Positions 34,500 to 46,245 of a stretch of 52,219 nucleotides of DNA are shown here, in pieces. A program made the translations under genes and the position numbers. The stretch's first letter is position 1; the number at the start of each line of letters is the position of its first letter. The notes under the pieces are model-generated. The model saw only the letters and a program-made list of their open reading frames with translations. It was not told the origin of the DNA and made no database searches. The DNA comes from Pelargonium x hortorum (Eukaryota > Streptophyta > Magnoliopsida > Geraniales > Geraniaceae), in contig JAYMTJ010000072.1 in the NCBI GenBank assembly GCA_036897525.1, positions 1-52,219 of the forward strand. Reading direction: 5' to 3'.

Positions 34500-36474
34500 T
34501 CAAGGGAATTTTAACAAGAATAAGAGTACAATTCCTTTGGCCCGTTTTAGCTATCCTATAATTACTGACTAGAATAGTTCATGGATGGAATTACAGAGGC
34601 AGTTATCTTCATGTCCTAGTTTCCAAAAATAACAAGATAGAGACTCTGTCTTATGTTATCTGCAATCCAGTCCCCTCCTAACAAATCCTAGGTTCCATCA
34701 GCTAGCTTTTTCCCTTTAGCTGCAAGAAATTCAAATTCAACTGTCGTTACCTCCTCTTGAAAAGTTAGGGGGCTCAGTGTACTCACGAGTCGAAGTTAAC
34801 AGTTCTATTAGGGCTTGATTGGTAAAGTCAAAAACCTAAAGGATTTAACGTCAAAGTTGGAGTCACGGCAATATACATGAAGAAATATCTCTTCTCCTCT
34901 AATTGACCAATCTAAAGCAAAAAGAAAATAGTAAAAGGCTAGCCAACAGACATGCGCGAAATTGCTATCTTTCTCATTTAAGCCTTTTTTTTTTGAAGAA
35001 GGTCTTTCTCGTACGATATTTTGAAGTTCCTATAGTATTTTGTAGAATCAGAAGAAAGTTATATGCCATTAAGAAAGTTTCTATTATATACAGATTTGGA
35101 ATAAAAAGACTAATAGATTAAGAATCATAATAGACTTCCTTATAACAAGAGGTACTAACAACAAAGGCTACAAAAAACCCGGTATAGATCCCTAAAACTA
35201 AAGCTATGCAGAAGACTAAGATCCTGATACAGACTAACCTAATAAAGCTTCTAAGAGAGGTGTAGCTCTGAAGAATATAAGTAAACAGAAGAGTATGAAA
35301 GCAAGCCTTAACTTAATAAGTTGGTTATATAAGTTATGAGTGTACTATCCTTAATTATGGCTTCTAATCTTACTTTATTAAAGGGTAACCGCTGCACTTT
35401 ACAGATATCTAAAGGTTTCATATCCGGGGTGGTGTGCCATGAGTTTTTAGCTATAGCCCTTGACTAATTTCTATCCCGAGGTAGGACCTTTTCTCCTTGT
35501 AACAAAAAAGTTCGTTTCCCTACAATCCTAATTAATTACTAAAAGTATTCCTCTATGTACAACAAGCCCCTTTAGTAGATAATAGTATCCTATATATATA
35601 AAATAAGTTTATAAGCAAGTCTAATTTAATAGGCTGGCTCCCCTTTCTTAGAAAGTGAACTCGTAAGAAGCTTTCTTTTGTGTTACTGTTACCTTAAGAT
35701 TTACATAGTAAGGGGTTAGTAAGACAAGCGATCCCTCCCGTTTTGAGTAGTTTTAAAAAGCTTTTTATAATTGAGTTTCTTAAACGACTAAGAATAGGTT
35801 TTTTCTTTCATAGGGTCCTACTATAATTCTCAATTTACTACCCCATTGAAAAACCTCTTGCTTCTAAAGTTCTAAGGTATTCAAATACTATTTCTTTAAT
35901 AAGGCAATTCCGCAAAGAGCCTTTCGTAACAATCACTAACCAAAACAAATAAGGACCTCTTACCCAAGTTATAAACCCCAAACTTATAACAGAAAACTTA
36001 GGGGACCCCCCTTTTTTATTTTACTAGTAAGATAGAATCTCAGTAAACAAAGTAATAATCGTATTAAGGCTAGCTCTGTTTCGTTTCTTTCTGATTTCCG
36101 GATTCGCATATTCAACTAATTTTGAAAAATAAGACTGTAGTTACTAGGGTATACTTTTATTAAAAAGAATAACTATTAGACCCTTAAAAGTACTCATCAA
36201 GTAAGTGGAGATGGAAGCTTTCCTTTAGGTAAATTCAGATAACGGGTTTTATGCTGTATAATTTCTTAAAACTTGAACTAAATATTTAGTTAATAAAAGA
36301 CTAAACCAATGTCTTAACATTCACTTGGTAGGTGCTCACCCGAGGTTATCTAAGTGCTCGTTGAACTTTGTAACCTAGAAGAGATTCTAGGGCTTTTCGT
36401 TACAAAGAAACTAGCTAGGACTAACTATTCTTTAACTGTGCAGATATTTTAGCTTTTTCAATTTTTTATATTAC

Positions 36475-36515
36475 AAGGAGGTTGTTTCCTTTCGTAATGC
36501 CTAAAAGACCTCCTT
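36475..36515. other. 8-bp inverted repeat
   Basis: AAGGAGGT (36475-36482) and ACCTCCTT (36508-36515) are exact reverse complements 25 bases apart. AAGGAGGT looks like a Shine-Dalgarno core, but no frame follows at a useful distance, so no translation role is claimed. Confidence 0.4.
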
Positions 36516-38308
36516 TTGATAAATGCTTGGGCGGGCTCTTTTTCCCTAAGAGAAACAAGAACCCTCAGAGCCACTTTCAAAATTTCGATTTAAGAAAGAA
36601 GTTTTGAGTGCTTTGTCTAAACCACCCTTTTTTAAGGACTCAAAATCTATTTTAACACACATAACTGTAGCTTTGGCTTCAATCCCAGATCTTAAGGCTC
36701 TTATACTAAGAAAAAAGTTAAGGTATTCCTTTGCGCTTATATCACACTTGAAAGCCGTGGTGTGCTAGTTTCAATAAGGACTAAACTAAGTTTAGATAGT
36801 AAGGGTTCTAATCCAGTAATATTTATTTGTACAGGGGTGCCCCTAACTGGTCCGGATATTCCTAATGAAATGAAGTTTTCTTTATTACGCAGCTAAGTCA
36901 TGTTTGTTAAATAGGGGGTTCTATTGTATAAGCTTATACCTATAAGTATTCATATTAACTACCAAGTTTCTTGATTGCATTAATCTTCAAAGGACCTATA
37001 ACTTACTAAATACCTTTTAATGTTGTGACACTAGGGTGGAAGCTCTTCCTAATTAGGGGAAGTTCGTCTTGTGATAAAGATATCAAAATCTTGTTCTATC
37101 AAGTTTAGCAATGCTTAGTATAGATTCCGAACTAAGTAGACTTTACCCCGAAAGCTCATAACACAATTGATTCTTCTTGACTCTAATGAAAGAGCTGCTA
37201 AACACCTCTATAAACCAATGGAAAGGATACGTGTTTTAAAGCCAAAGCAATACAATGGTAGAAGCCTTAACAAGAGGGAAATCTTGGGGCAAAAAAACTA
37301 TAAACACAAGAATTGTAGGATAAGAGAAAGTTTTAGTCAGGCAAGTACCTAAGCCAACCTTTATTAATTACATTTAAACGATTATCCTTTCTTTCAAGTC
37401 CTTTCAGATTGGATATGGTAAAGTATCTATTATTTATAGAGAGATTTTTCTTTATGTGTTTTAACTAAGATTTCATCTCGTTTAGCCTTAACTTACTACA
37501 AAGGGTTCCCAGTTTCATCAGGGTAACGTTTCAGTCAATCCAAATGGGCTCCTACTTCTCGAGCGGAGATCCTTTATTTATTACAACTTCATAACACTCT
37601 GTATTTATTGGACAAACAACACCATCTCGTTGATCCATTGTTACTGAAATCAATAAACTCACAAGTCAATAAACAACAAGATCTCATCACTTACCGGGTT
37701 CTAGTTTCTTAAACTCTAATACAAGTAAGAAAAGCTAATTCTTTCTTTCCCAAAACTCTACCCAGCGGATTCCCTTCTTTTTCAAACCCCTATTGAGCTT
37801 AACTCTTATTTAAAGCCAACTCAGGACTCTAGTCTAGACACAGAGACATTTCCCTTATCTGTTTAGAAAATATGTTAAGTGATCAAGAACACGTAGTCGG
37901 GCAGTTGGATAGATAAAAGTTTTAAGAAGAGCTACCACTGGGGTTTAGTTCCTAATGTTGGATGGGTTCTTAAGGAGAGTTCGATTATTCTGTGAAAACA
38001 TAGGTGCAAGCAGAACTCAAGGCCTAGAATTTTGATTTGTATCGATAGAAAACAGCTAATCAGACATAAAGAAAGACTAATCCTTGGTTTTATGAATTGC
38101 AATTATTTACAGTCAGTAATTCTTAAGTTAAGTATTAGGATTTCTCCTATGTAATACACGTATTGAACCTTATTCATGTTGCTTATTTTTCATAGTGCTC
38201 TGAAAGAACTGAAGAGTAAGACTTGCTTGGTAGCTTGTATTTCAAGGGTACGCTCTTGGTAAAGACTACATTTAATACTACAATACGCGAAAGACTCCCG
38301 TAAAGACT

Positions 38309-38326
38309 ATCACTCAAATCACTCAA
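38309..38326 (+). repeat. 9-bp tandem duplication
   Basis: ATCACTCAA occurs twice in a row, three bases before the ATG of a 64-codon frame (38329-38523) that I regard as chance. A second short duplication, GTAAAGACTA, lies at about 38260 and 38300. Confidence 0.7.
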
Positions 38327-38574
38327 ATATGAAATCTATATATGAGAAGGTCCGTAGTTGTAATCAGAGTAGGGAATCCACTAGACTAGAGAAGCTGGGA
38401 ATCCATTCTCAGATCTTAAGTTACCTAAGCCAAAGAAATGACAATAAAAACTTTCTTCGTAAAAGGTTTTCGGAACTCAATGAGATGCCCCTTTTCTGGG
38501 TTGATTTGTGCTTCTTATTTTAGAGGTCTAGTATAAAATGGGAATAAAAGGAATAGGGAAACTGGAGAGTATTT

Positions 38575-38640
38575 AGGACAACTTGAACCTACGGCTATCG
38601 GGTTCATTTTCCAATGCTCTACCAATCGGAAAGGAAAAGA
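38575..38640 (-). pseudogene. tRNA-Lys/Trp-like remnant
   Basis: The minus strand reads TTGGTAGAGCATTGG and, at the spacing normal for a class I tRNA, CCGTAGGTTCAAG. Both blocks match plant mitochondrial trnK in length and in most positions; the second also resembles plastid trnW. The anticodon loop region is AAATGAA, which has lost U33 and any normal anticodon. The T stem (GTAGG against TGTCC), the D stem and the acceptor stem no longer pair. It lies about 50 bp past a 64-codon chance open frame on the other strand. Confidence 0.42.
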
Positions 38641-40243
38641 GAGCTCTGATCTCACCAGTCACTATAACGGGAATATACAAGACGAACTAAATATCCTCTT
38701 TATATACGTGATTAAAATACTAATTGCTTTACCCTCCCCTCACTTTGGATCGGAGCTTTTGTTATTTTCTGCAGCTTACTCTACTGCTTATTGACTTCTT
38801 CTCCCCTTTAAAGTGTCCCGACTTTCAATACTGAATTCCTTTCTTCCGAGCTCGGCTTAACCAGAATTGTCTAGAATAAGGAGTCCAAATAAAACTAAAA
38901 TCTTTTGAAAGGCAGATTGTAGTCCTGCCTGGGAGAGTTCGCGATTAGATCCTTTAAAAGTGGGAAGAAATCTCATCCTAGTGCTGCTGAGAAAGATTCC
39001 ATTACGAATTGGAGTTTCAGAAAGTAAAAGTTAAGACTTATGTTATTTTATTAACATAGAAAACATTATTTCCCACTAAGCCTAGGCGCTTACCAGGAGT
39101 CCCTTATTAAAAACTCAAGGATGGATACCTACTTCTGGATTGCCTGTAGTAAAAATATGCAATGGCTCTAGAATAAAGCATGATCCTATAGTGTAATTTT
39201 AATATGTTTGTATCGGGCGGAACTTAAAATAAGTCCTATTTATTGCTGAGCCAGTTAGGAACCCTTAACAGAAAGAACTTAAGTGTATGGTCCTTAAAGG
39301 GTTTTTGTATATCAAAAAAGGGCTCTTTTCTCATATCTTGTATTAAAAAGCCCCTGGAATTCAGAGTAGTAGAACTATGGATTTGCATCCTTTTTAGTAT
39401 AATAAAATGAGGATCCTTTATTTCATATGTACCCTTTTTTACAATATTCGAAATTCTCCTTTAGCAATTTAACTCCTTACCCTTTGTCAGGAAATTTTAC
39501 ATGTACCGTACCCATCTAGAACATAACTCCTAAGCAGAGTCGGGTGTTAAAAAATCTAAAAGAAGGTATTCTTGCACAGTCTAACTTAAAAAATATAGGT
39601 AAAATAGCCAGAGCTATCCTTATTCTCTTAAACTTTATTTGTAAACAAGAATCCTATAACTACTTCCTCTACTAGAGGAAAAAGGTCCCTTACTCTCTAA
39701 TCTAACTCTTAGGTAAACTAAAGGATTAGCAAGCAACACGAAGTCAAAAAATGAACTGAAATTTCTAAGGAAACTTGTTTAAGCTACCTTTTTAAATTAA
39801 GCTTATTAAATAAGTGAAGTGGATTTCTTTTCTTTACCTTACTTGTCAAATGTTTCCCTTATCTATTAATTCTAGCAAATACTCAAGCTAGAGTCAAGCA
39901 TCTAATCTAAATATTAAATTATTACCTTCATTTAATTTATACCAAGTACTCGCTACAATCGGTCTTCTATACAGGCTATTAAGTCTTCACTTCTCTTTTC
40001 TTCAAGTTTGAAGATTGCAGCTTTCTAGTTAAAGAAGTAGAGTTAAAGTAATGGTATTTCTTTCCTATAAGTGCTCTATTTCAGGGTTTAATTCAGGGAT
40101 ATGTTTCCGTCAAGGACAAGGAATTAAAAAGAAAAAAGAATAAGATAGGAATTCATAATCATGAGAATCACTCTTGAGAATATTTATCTCTTTGTTCTTC
40201 CTTATTTGTTTATGTTCCTTTTTGATATCAGACCCAACCCCGA

Positions 40244-40444
40244 TTGACAAGAGATAACCGTTGGTTAGAATGGTATTGCCCGGTTAATTTAGTAAAAATC
40301 AGAGTACATTGCCCTAATCGAGATGAATGCCCCTTTCATTTTAATTACAAACTTATACGTGTATCAAAACAGAGTACTTTGGCAAGCAGTATAAGTTCTA
40401 AGACATCCTTAGGGCTTATACTGCTCGCTTGTCTAAACTTTTAA
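40244..40444 (+). CDS. unrecognised 66-codon open frame ending in the hairpin
   Basis: The frame begins with TTG, ends in TAA, and has no ATG start near its beginning. The predicted product is mildly cysteine-rich in its first half and low in complexity where it runs through the hairpin. No family is recognised. Frames of this length are common by chance in this window. It is listed only because its end coincides with the strong stem-loop at 40385-40425. Treat it as probably non-coding. Confidence 0.1.
   Translation: MTRDNRWLEWYCPVNLVKIRVHCPNRDECPFHFNYKLIRVSKQSTLASSISSKTSLGLILLACLNF
40385..40425. other. 18-bp near-perfect hairpin
   Basis: The arm AGCAGTATAAG (40385-40395) pairs perfectly with CTTATACTGCT (40415-40425). 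Two T-G wobble pairs follow (40396/40414 and 40397/40413), then CTAAG (40398-40402) pairs with CTTAG (40408-40412), closing a five-base loop ACATC. That gives 18 consecutive pairs, 16 of them Watson-Crick. A stem this long with so short a loop is not expected by chance in 52 kb. Plant mitochondrial mRNAs often end at or near stem-loops that block exonucleases, so a 3' processing or stability element is one reading. A small mobile palindrome is another. It lies inside the 3' end of a TTG-started 66-codon frame (40244-40444) that I do not recognise. Confidence 0.85.
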
Positions 40445-41241
40445 CCAGAGAACCTCCAAGGCAGCTCTGTACTGTAATAAGAGATCCGTATCCTTTTAGA
40501 GTCCTAGTTTTAGTTTATACATAAGAAGTAAGCGTATTCTTTCTTAAGTAGTTTGATTTCTAAGCACAAGCAGCCGCCCACTTCTAAAGCCGATTAGTAC
40601 GCGCCCAGGACTACGTCTCCGCAGGATATTCAAACTCTAACCCTTCTCCTTTTATCTCAATTGGTACAGACTCAGGGTTCTTGGATTTTAGAAAATATGT
40701 TTTATTTAACAACAAGTCTGACTTATTTAAGTTTTTTTCTGGATTATTAAGTTTTGGTTAACTATCTACTTAATTATTTTAATTTAATGGTCCCGCCCAG
40801 CAAGCTGTATTAAAAGGGATCCAACTCTGAGACTTATAGAATATCAACAAAGCATAGATCCTAAGGTTTAATAGGATTCCTAAGAAAAAACTCTGTCTCA
40901 CTCTGAAAGAATCTCTAAGTATTTCCTATATAAAAGAAATACCAATTTAACTTCTTTTGATTTAAAAACTGCGTGTGTAAGGGGCCTTATAGCTATAAAC
41001 CCGTACCCCTCTACTTCAGTTTTAGTCTTGTTATATGTATTAATTATTCATTTTGTTAGTTGTAGTCGCTATTTCCTCATTCTGACTTATTTTGTTATGA
41101 TAAAGTGTTCTTTTTAGGAAAGTTTTATCACTGTATAGAAAAGTACTTACGACCTATTAATATAATCAATTTTCTCAGGATACGCGGACTCTTAATTGTG
41201 GTGCCGCTGACGAAGCTCTTAGATAAATAAGATAAAAGTCT

Positions 41242-41262
41242 TGGAGTTTAGAGGTAACTCCA
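41242..41262. other. 7-bp hairpin
   Basis: TGGAGTT (41242-41248) pairs with AACTCCA (41256-41262) around the loop TAGAGGT. No gene is adjacent. Confidence 0.35.
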
Positions 41263-44200
41263 GTAGGATACAAAGAAGTAACTTTAGCGTGAGGCAGCCT
41301 CTCTTTTGTAGAATAAGAAGTAGATTTTGGGAATTCTACCGCTTCTCAAAGTATCACGTAATTTTCTAAATTGGAAATATCCTAGCCTAGACTATACTGG
41401 AGAGGATAAGCGCTCAAGTAGTTAATTCAAAAACAGGCTTAATCCCGACTCAATTTAGAGTTTTTATTGGCAGTATTCGAGTCAAAATTGTAAAGTTATT
41501 TGTACTTCCCAAAGCAAAACAAAAGGAATGCTGAATAAGAAAAATATGCAATATATTTATTATAGTTTCTTTATAAAGAGAGTTTTAAACTTCCGAAATT
41601 TCTTAAGAATTCGAGTGTTATTACTTTGTTTATACACAAATGAACCCCTTTATCTGGCAATGCCTAACTAGAGGATCTCTATAACCCGGGCTTTGGTACT
41701 AGGAGTCAGCCTTATAGAGTATCTTAACTAAAAAGTTACCAGTAAAAACCAGAGTTAAGTCTTATCGAGAACAAAATTCTTTATATAGAATGAATGAATC
41801 TCTTCTTAAGCATTATTAGAGATTAAGAAATAGATTTTTACTAGCTCTTCTTTGACAGGGAAATGCGCTCTAGTAGTATACCACTGATGAGGAATACCCC
41901 TTATCGCGGGAGTCTTTATTCTTTTCTATCTAGGATGGCCGTATTTAGATTGTAGGAACAAGACTTTCTTATTAGTAATGGGAACCTCCTTAAAGAGAAT
42001 ACGTAAGGAGTGCATTTACAAGTTAATCACTGGTTTTGGGCCTCTGAAAATTGTATCAGAGACTCGTGTCCTAACTTAACTATAATAATATAACAAAGAT
42101 ATATGATTATAAGTACTAGAAAACCCTCGTCAGTCTCTTTGCTTTTTTATTAACAATAAACTCTTTGGTGGTTGCAGTAAGTTCTTCTTAGTAGGATACC
42201 CCTTCTCTAAAAAAGAGTAACTAATCATTTAAGACCTCTTGTTTATACGACTCATCCCTTTAGAACATCTTTGGGTTCCCTTCTGCGCGCATAAAACCTC
42301 CATTTGAGAAAGTATATTACCTATATCAAGATTCCTGCTTATGACACTAATTATTTAGATTTCTTAATCTAGTATTTTGAATTTGAAACTATAGTAAAGC
42401 CGATTACTCAAAGCAGTTAGGACTTGAAAAGAAATCGTCGGGGTTCTTCTTGGTGGTATAGAACAAAGTTTACAAGGATAAGTTCGAAAAAGGGACTGTA
42501 AAAGCACATAAAGTAAGATCTAAGGGAATTTTATATTCTTAGGTTCGTAAAAAGAGTTCTATTCTAGCATTTCTTCCAAGTAAATTACTACTACTTGCCA
42601 TTTTTTCTATCTTTGATCTGCTGTGTTCTCTAAAAGTTTCTGAATCCTTTCGTTTCTGTCATACTTCTGCTTGTTGAACTAGTACCTCTGACTATCTCTA
42701 ATGCAAAAGGACAGAATAAAGTAAAGCGTATTCACTAAATAAGAAGCTCTCTCAGGTCGCGTGGTATTAAATCGAGCCCATTTTTGAACCAACGGCTCAA
42801 GAAGCAAAGGATTCCCGCGTACAAATCAAAAACATAGACTGGCAAGATCCTTGTCAATAACCGATTACTTTATAATTAGGAAGTCCTACTATAGGGGTTA
42901 AAGTGGCTATCTACTAAGATAAGACTACTAAGAGCATCCATTCAGCCGGTTCTTGCCTAACGGGCTTTTCATTCTGGTTGTCTAGTACTATAAAATGAGA
43001 AACTAGTGTTTGTTTTTAGTCAGTTCCTTTACAAAAGTGTTCTATAACCTAAGAAGTTATCGCTCTATTTTCCGTAAGTAACTGAGTGCAATATTATAAG
43101 CTTTAATATTAAGTTCAGTAACAGAGTTTGAGCCTTATCTTATACTTTGCATGAGATTGGGAAGACGCATAAGCCTTTTTCACAAAGGGGGTTAGAGATA
43201 TCCTGCTCTAAAGTACTCAATATCGGTCGGTAATTTACGAGAGTTCAAAGTCCTAATCTAATATAAAACCAAAGCTTCCATACCATACAAGGATAAAAAC
43301 TGAAGGGATTTTATTTTATAGTATTAACAGATAATGTAATCAGAGGCCCACGCGAGGTCTTTTCTTGTATTTTGCAAGAGTGAGGCTCAGATTCCTTAAT
43401 TTTAGAAAGTGTGAGCTCTTTTGAAGCAAAGGTTCGAAGCCTGCTGTATTGCTAATTTACGGATCTGATTGGATAGAAAAAGTATATGCCTTTTCGTTGT
43501 TTTACTAGTCCAGTGCTTCTAAGGAGTCCTTATTGTAAATTTAATGAAGCTTCTTTTTTATGTATATAAAGTATGCGTTTTCGACTTTTTTATATTTTAT
43601 AAACTCGTAAGAAATCCGATTAAGACAAGAATGTAGACAATTAGATGTCTTAAGAGAAGTCCTGCCCTGCAAGTCCGATTACTAAGGCATTCAAGAAAGT
43701 GGTGAAAATGGATTCCTTTCTTATTATTCAAGAATCGAGGTCTCTGAAGGGTCGTGGATAGTGTAGAACGCCCATATATCTTAGCAAGTTCTTTATCAAA
43801 TTCAAATAAAGGGGTTGGGAGATAATTTCTTACACGTTAAGAGCCTTTAAAATCGAGTTTAGCCGGGGGGGATCCTGTTATCCGGATTTCAGTTAGCTAT
43901 TTATTCCTGAATTTCATTTTAAAGTTAATTCAAAAGGAATAAGATTTGGTTAAAGGAGTGATCCTATCCTTCTTAGATTATATAGTGTGTGTAATAGGAG
44001 GAAAGAATTGAGTGTATGCCCGGCCCCGGGAAACAAACAAAGGGGCGCTAAGGAGAATTTATAAGTAGGCCCCTGATAAACCGAAGGGAGGTTAATTAAT
44101 GAAAAGAAAAGACAACTAGGTTTAAGCCGTATACTTTACTATTTACTGACGAAAAAGGGAATACTCTAATTAGGTTGTATTTTACTACTTACGTAGCCTT

Positions 44201-44293
44201 TTTTTTCACAAATATCAAGTTAGGGTCACAAAGAACAAATAAGTAACGAATAATCAAATACATGGAATTGCGCTTAGCAAGGTATATTCTTTT

Positions 44294-44307
44294 GAGTGAG
44301 TGAGTGA
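44294..44307 (+). repeat. short GAGT tetranucleotide run
   Basis: Three and a half GAGT units, followed about 20 bp later by a pyrimidine run of TTTC/TCTC type. Simple-sequence DNA only. Confidence 0.7.
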
Positions 44308-45007
44308 ATTTTAGAAGTGGGTTTTTCTTTCTCTCTTTCTTTAACTGGATAAGTTTGCCCAGGAGGAATCCCTCTTATTTACTTATAAAAGTCGATATTG
44401 GGGAAATTAGATTCGTATCCTAGCAGTAGCACTATTATTTATTCTAACGACTTACTTAAGTATAAGACAATAGGGCAACATAGGCTACAAGAATGCACTA
44501 GTTACAGGGAACAAGGAAGGGCTACAGTAAGAAAGAAGAGATACCTAAGACTAAAGCAGGCATAGGCGTCTAGCTCATAAGGAAAAGAAAACCAGTATGA
44601 AGGTTAAGACATTTAGTCAAGGAAGTCCTAAAAAGTTATAGCTATGAAGAATATGAAACAAGGTAATAAATAAGAAGCAATTTGTGATTATAAAGTATCT
44701 ATGTTCTAACTGTAACTATTTCATACAATACCATTCCTCCGCGCTGCCGCAGTCGGGAACAATGACTACTTGCTAGACTACTAATATTTGTACCCACTTT
44801 GAATGATAAGAGCAGAAACAAGAGGATTTTATCCTTACCCGCAGTAATAGATTTAAGATAGACTTTCCTTTCTTACAAGCTTAAATACAAAAGGAAAAAC
44901 AATAGGGAAATTCCTTAAAGGATAGGCTTTTCTTGTTCCACGTCCGTAAGCAAACGCCAAAAGGAAGTGTTTCTCCATCTTCTGTTAGCTTTAGTGTTCC
45001 TGTCATT

Positions 45008-45040
45008 AGTATAGTATAGTATAGGATAGGATAGGATAGC
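45008..45040 (+). repeat. pentanucleotide microsatellite with a switch
   Basis: Three AGTAT units (45008-45022) are followed by three AGGAT units (45023-45037). The change from one 5-mer to another at a clean border suggests one T-to-G change spread by slippage. Confidence 0.85.
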
Positions 45041-46061
45041 AGTCGAACTCACGTATTCCCTATATTCTTTAGGGCTCGTTAGGAAGTTATAAGGAACTAA
45101 AGGGCCAAATAATAAGGTAAGGGGTCCTCGCTAAACTATCTAAAAGGGGAGGGGGGCATCTACAAGTAGGGGAGTTCCACTCTATGTAGGAGTCAAGAAA
45201 CTTCTATATATTTTCTATATATTTAAAGTCAAAAAGTAAATTAAGAGTCTGCTTTTCCTTTATTAATTAACATTCTGGGAGTTGGGGAGATATGCTGGTT
45301 ATAGTGAGTTTTTAACTTAGATTTATGCAGGATCTTTTATATAATAGGAAGCGTTCGCTACAACACGAGGGTTACAGATATTCAGAGTAGAAATCTAACA
45401 ATGCAGTCTTTTATAATTTGTTTGTAGTGCTTAATTCTTTCCGCAAAAGTGTTAAATTTCATGGATTCTCTGCTACTAGTTTTAAATATTCCTTCCTACT
45501 TTTTTGCTTAGACTTAGTCAAGTACTTGTAAGGCAAAGTACTTAGAGAGGAAAAAGGGTTAGCAAGTCTTCTCCCTCAAAGGTATGCATTGTCTTTGAAA
45601 AACAAATTTATATCGCGTAGACATGATATTTATATACATTGTTTTTGTCGCGAGAGTTTATAATATTATATAAAGAAAGAGAAAGGTGGAATACTTAACT
45701 AAGTGTATCTTGTTACCTGCTTTGATGATGGTATGTACTTAATGGATTTAAAATACAGATATGGTTTTTGGTTTTGTCACCTAATTAAGAACTCTATTTC
45801 GTAAAAAGTCTTTCCTTACTGTTTAAGGATTTCTAGTAGAAGGTTTTTAGGCACCGGGTAAGTAAGCAAGTTGAGGAATTCCCCTATCTATCAATTTCGT
45901 GTAAGTTTCTTACGTATAAAATAGAACCCTTTGTGTACCTACCCCCCTGGGCGCTAATAGTTACCCTTTCTTTTTGTAATTCTATCAATTCATCTTTATG
46001 ATATAATATAAGCTGCCCGCTTTCTTTTCTTGCGAAATTCCAAGATATACAGTTACTTGAT

Positions 46062-46152
46062 CGAGGTTAGGCTACGCGGTTGAGTTCTATTTGGATTTAA
46101 ATCTAATCGCTTAAGGTAAGGATTTTCTTACGGGGTTCGGGGTTACCTTAGA
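46062..46152 (+). pseudogene. class II tRNA-like remnant (Tyr/Leu/Ser type)
   Basis: The order fits a tRNA with a long variable arm: GGCTACGCGGTTGAG as a D-arm-like block, then a hairpin around GGATTTAAATCTAA that could be an anticodon arm. A self-pairing stretch follows (GGTAAGGATTTTCTTAC) like a variable arm, and then GGGGTTCGGGGTTACC like a T arm. Acceptor strands are not evident and the T stem is poor. If the hairpin loop is an anticodon loop, UAA (Leu) is possible. It may be a chance assembly of short stems. Confidence 0.27.
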
Positions 46153-46209
46153 TATTATGCATTCTTTTCTGCAAGCTCTGGGTCGTACCCTGCAAAAAAG
46201 CTCCTTAAT

Positions 46210-46245
46210 GAGTACAAGAAGAGTACTCTCTTCCCCAAAAAGAGA
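46210..46245. other. two adjacent 6-bp hairpins
   Basis: GAGTAC (46210-46215) pairs with GTACTC (46223-46228), and TCTCTT (46227-46232) with AAGAGA (46240-46245). The two stems share two bases. They sit just downstream of the class II tRNA-like remnant. Confidence 0.3.

Larger units (their letters stand above)
34081..38308. other. AT-rich non-coding DNA
   Basis: Frames of 72 and 61 codons (34903-35121 and 37167-37352) are basic but unrecognised and at chance length; the first has no ATG. It holds the inverted repeats at 34475-34499 and 36475-36515. Nothing else is supported. Confidence 0.5.
38641..46061. other. AT-rich non-coding DNA around the strong hairpin
   Basis: Apart from the hairpin at 40385-40425 it holds a TATGTTA/TAACATA stem at 39039-39058, a 7-bp stem at 41242, a CTCTGA/TCAGAG stem at 42042-42061, GAGT and pentanucleotide runs, and a duplicated TTCTATATAT near 45203. 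No gene was recognised. Confidence 0.5.

Noticed and set aside
34903-35121. 72-codon basic frame considered as a ribosomal protein piece
   Set aside because: No ATG, and it does not match remembered rps14, rps13, rps19 or rps12 sequences. The length is ordinary for chance.
36475-36482. AAGGAGGT as a Shine-Dalgarno site
   Set aside because: No open frame follows at a usable distance, and plant mitochondria do not rely on such sites in a way that could be shown here.
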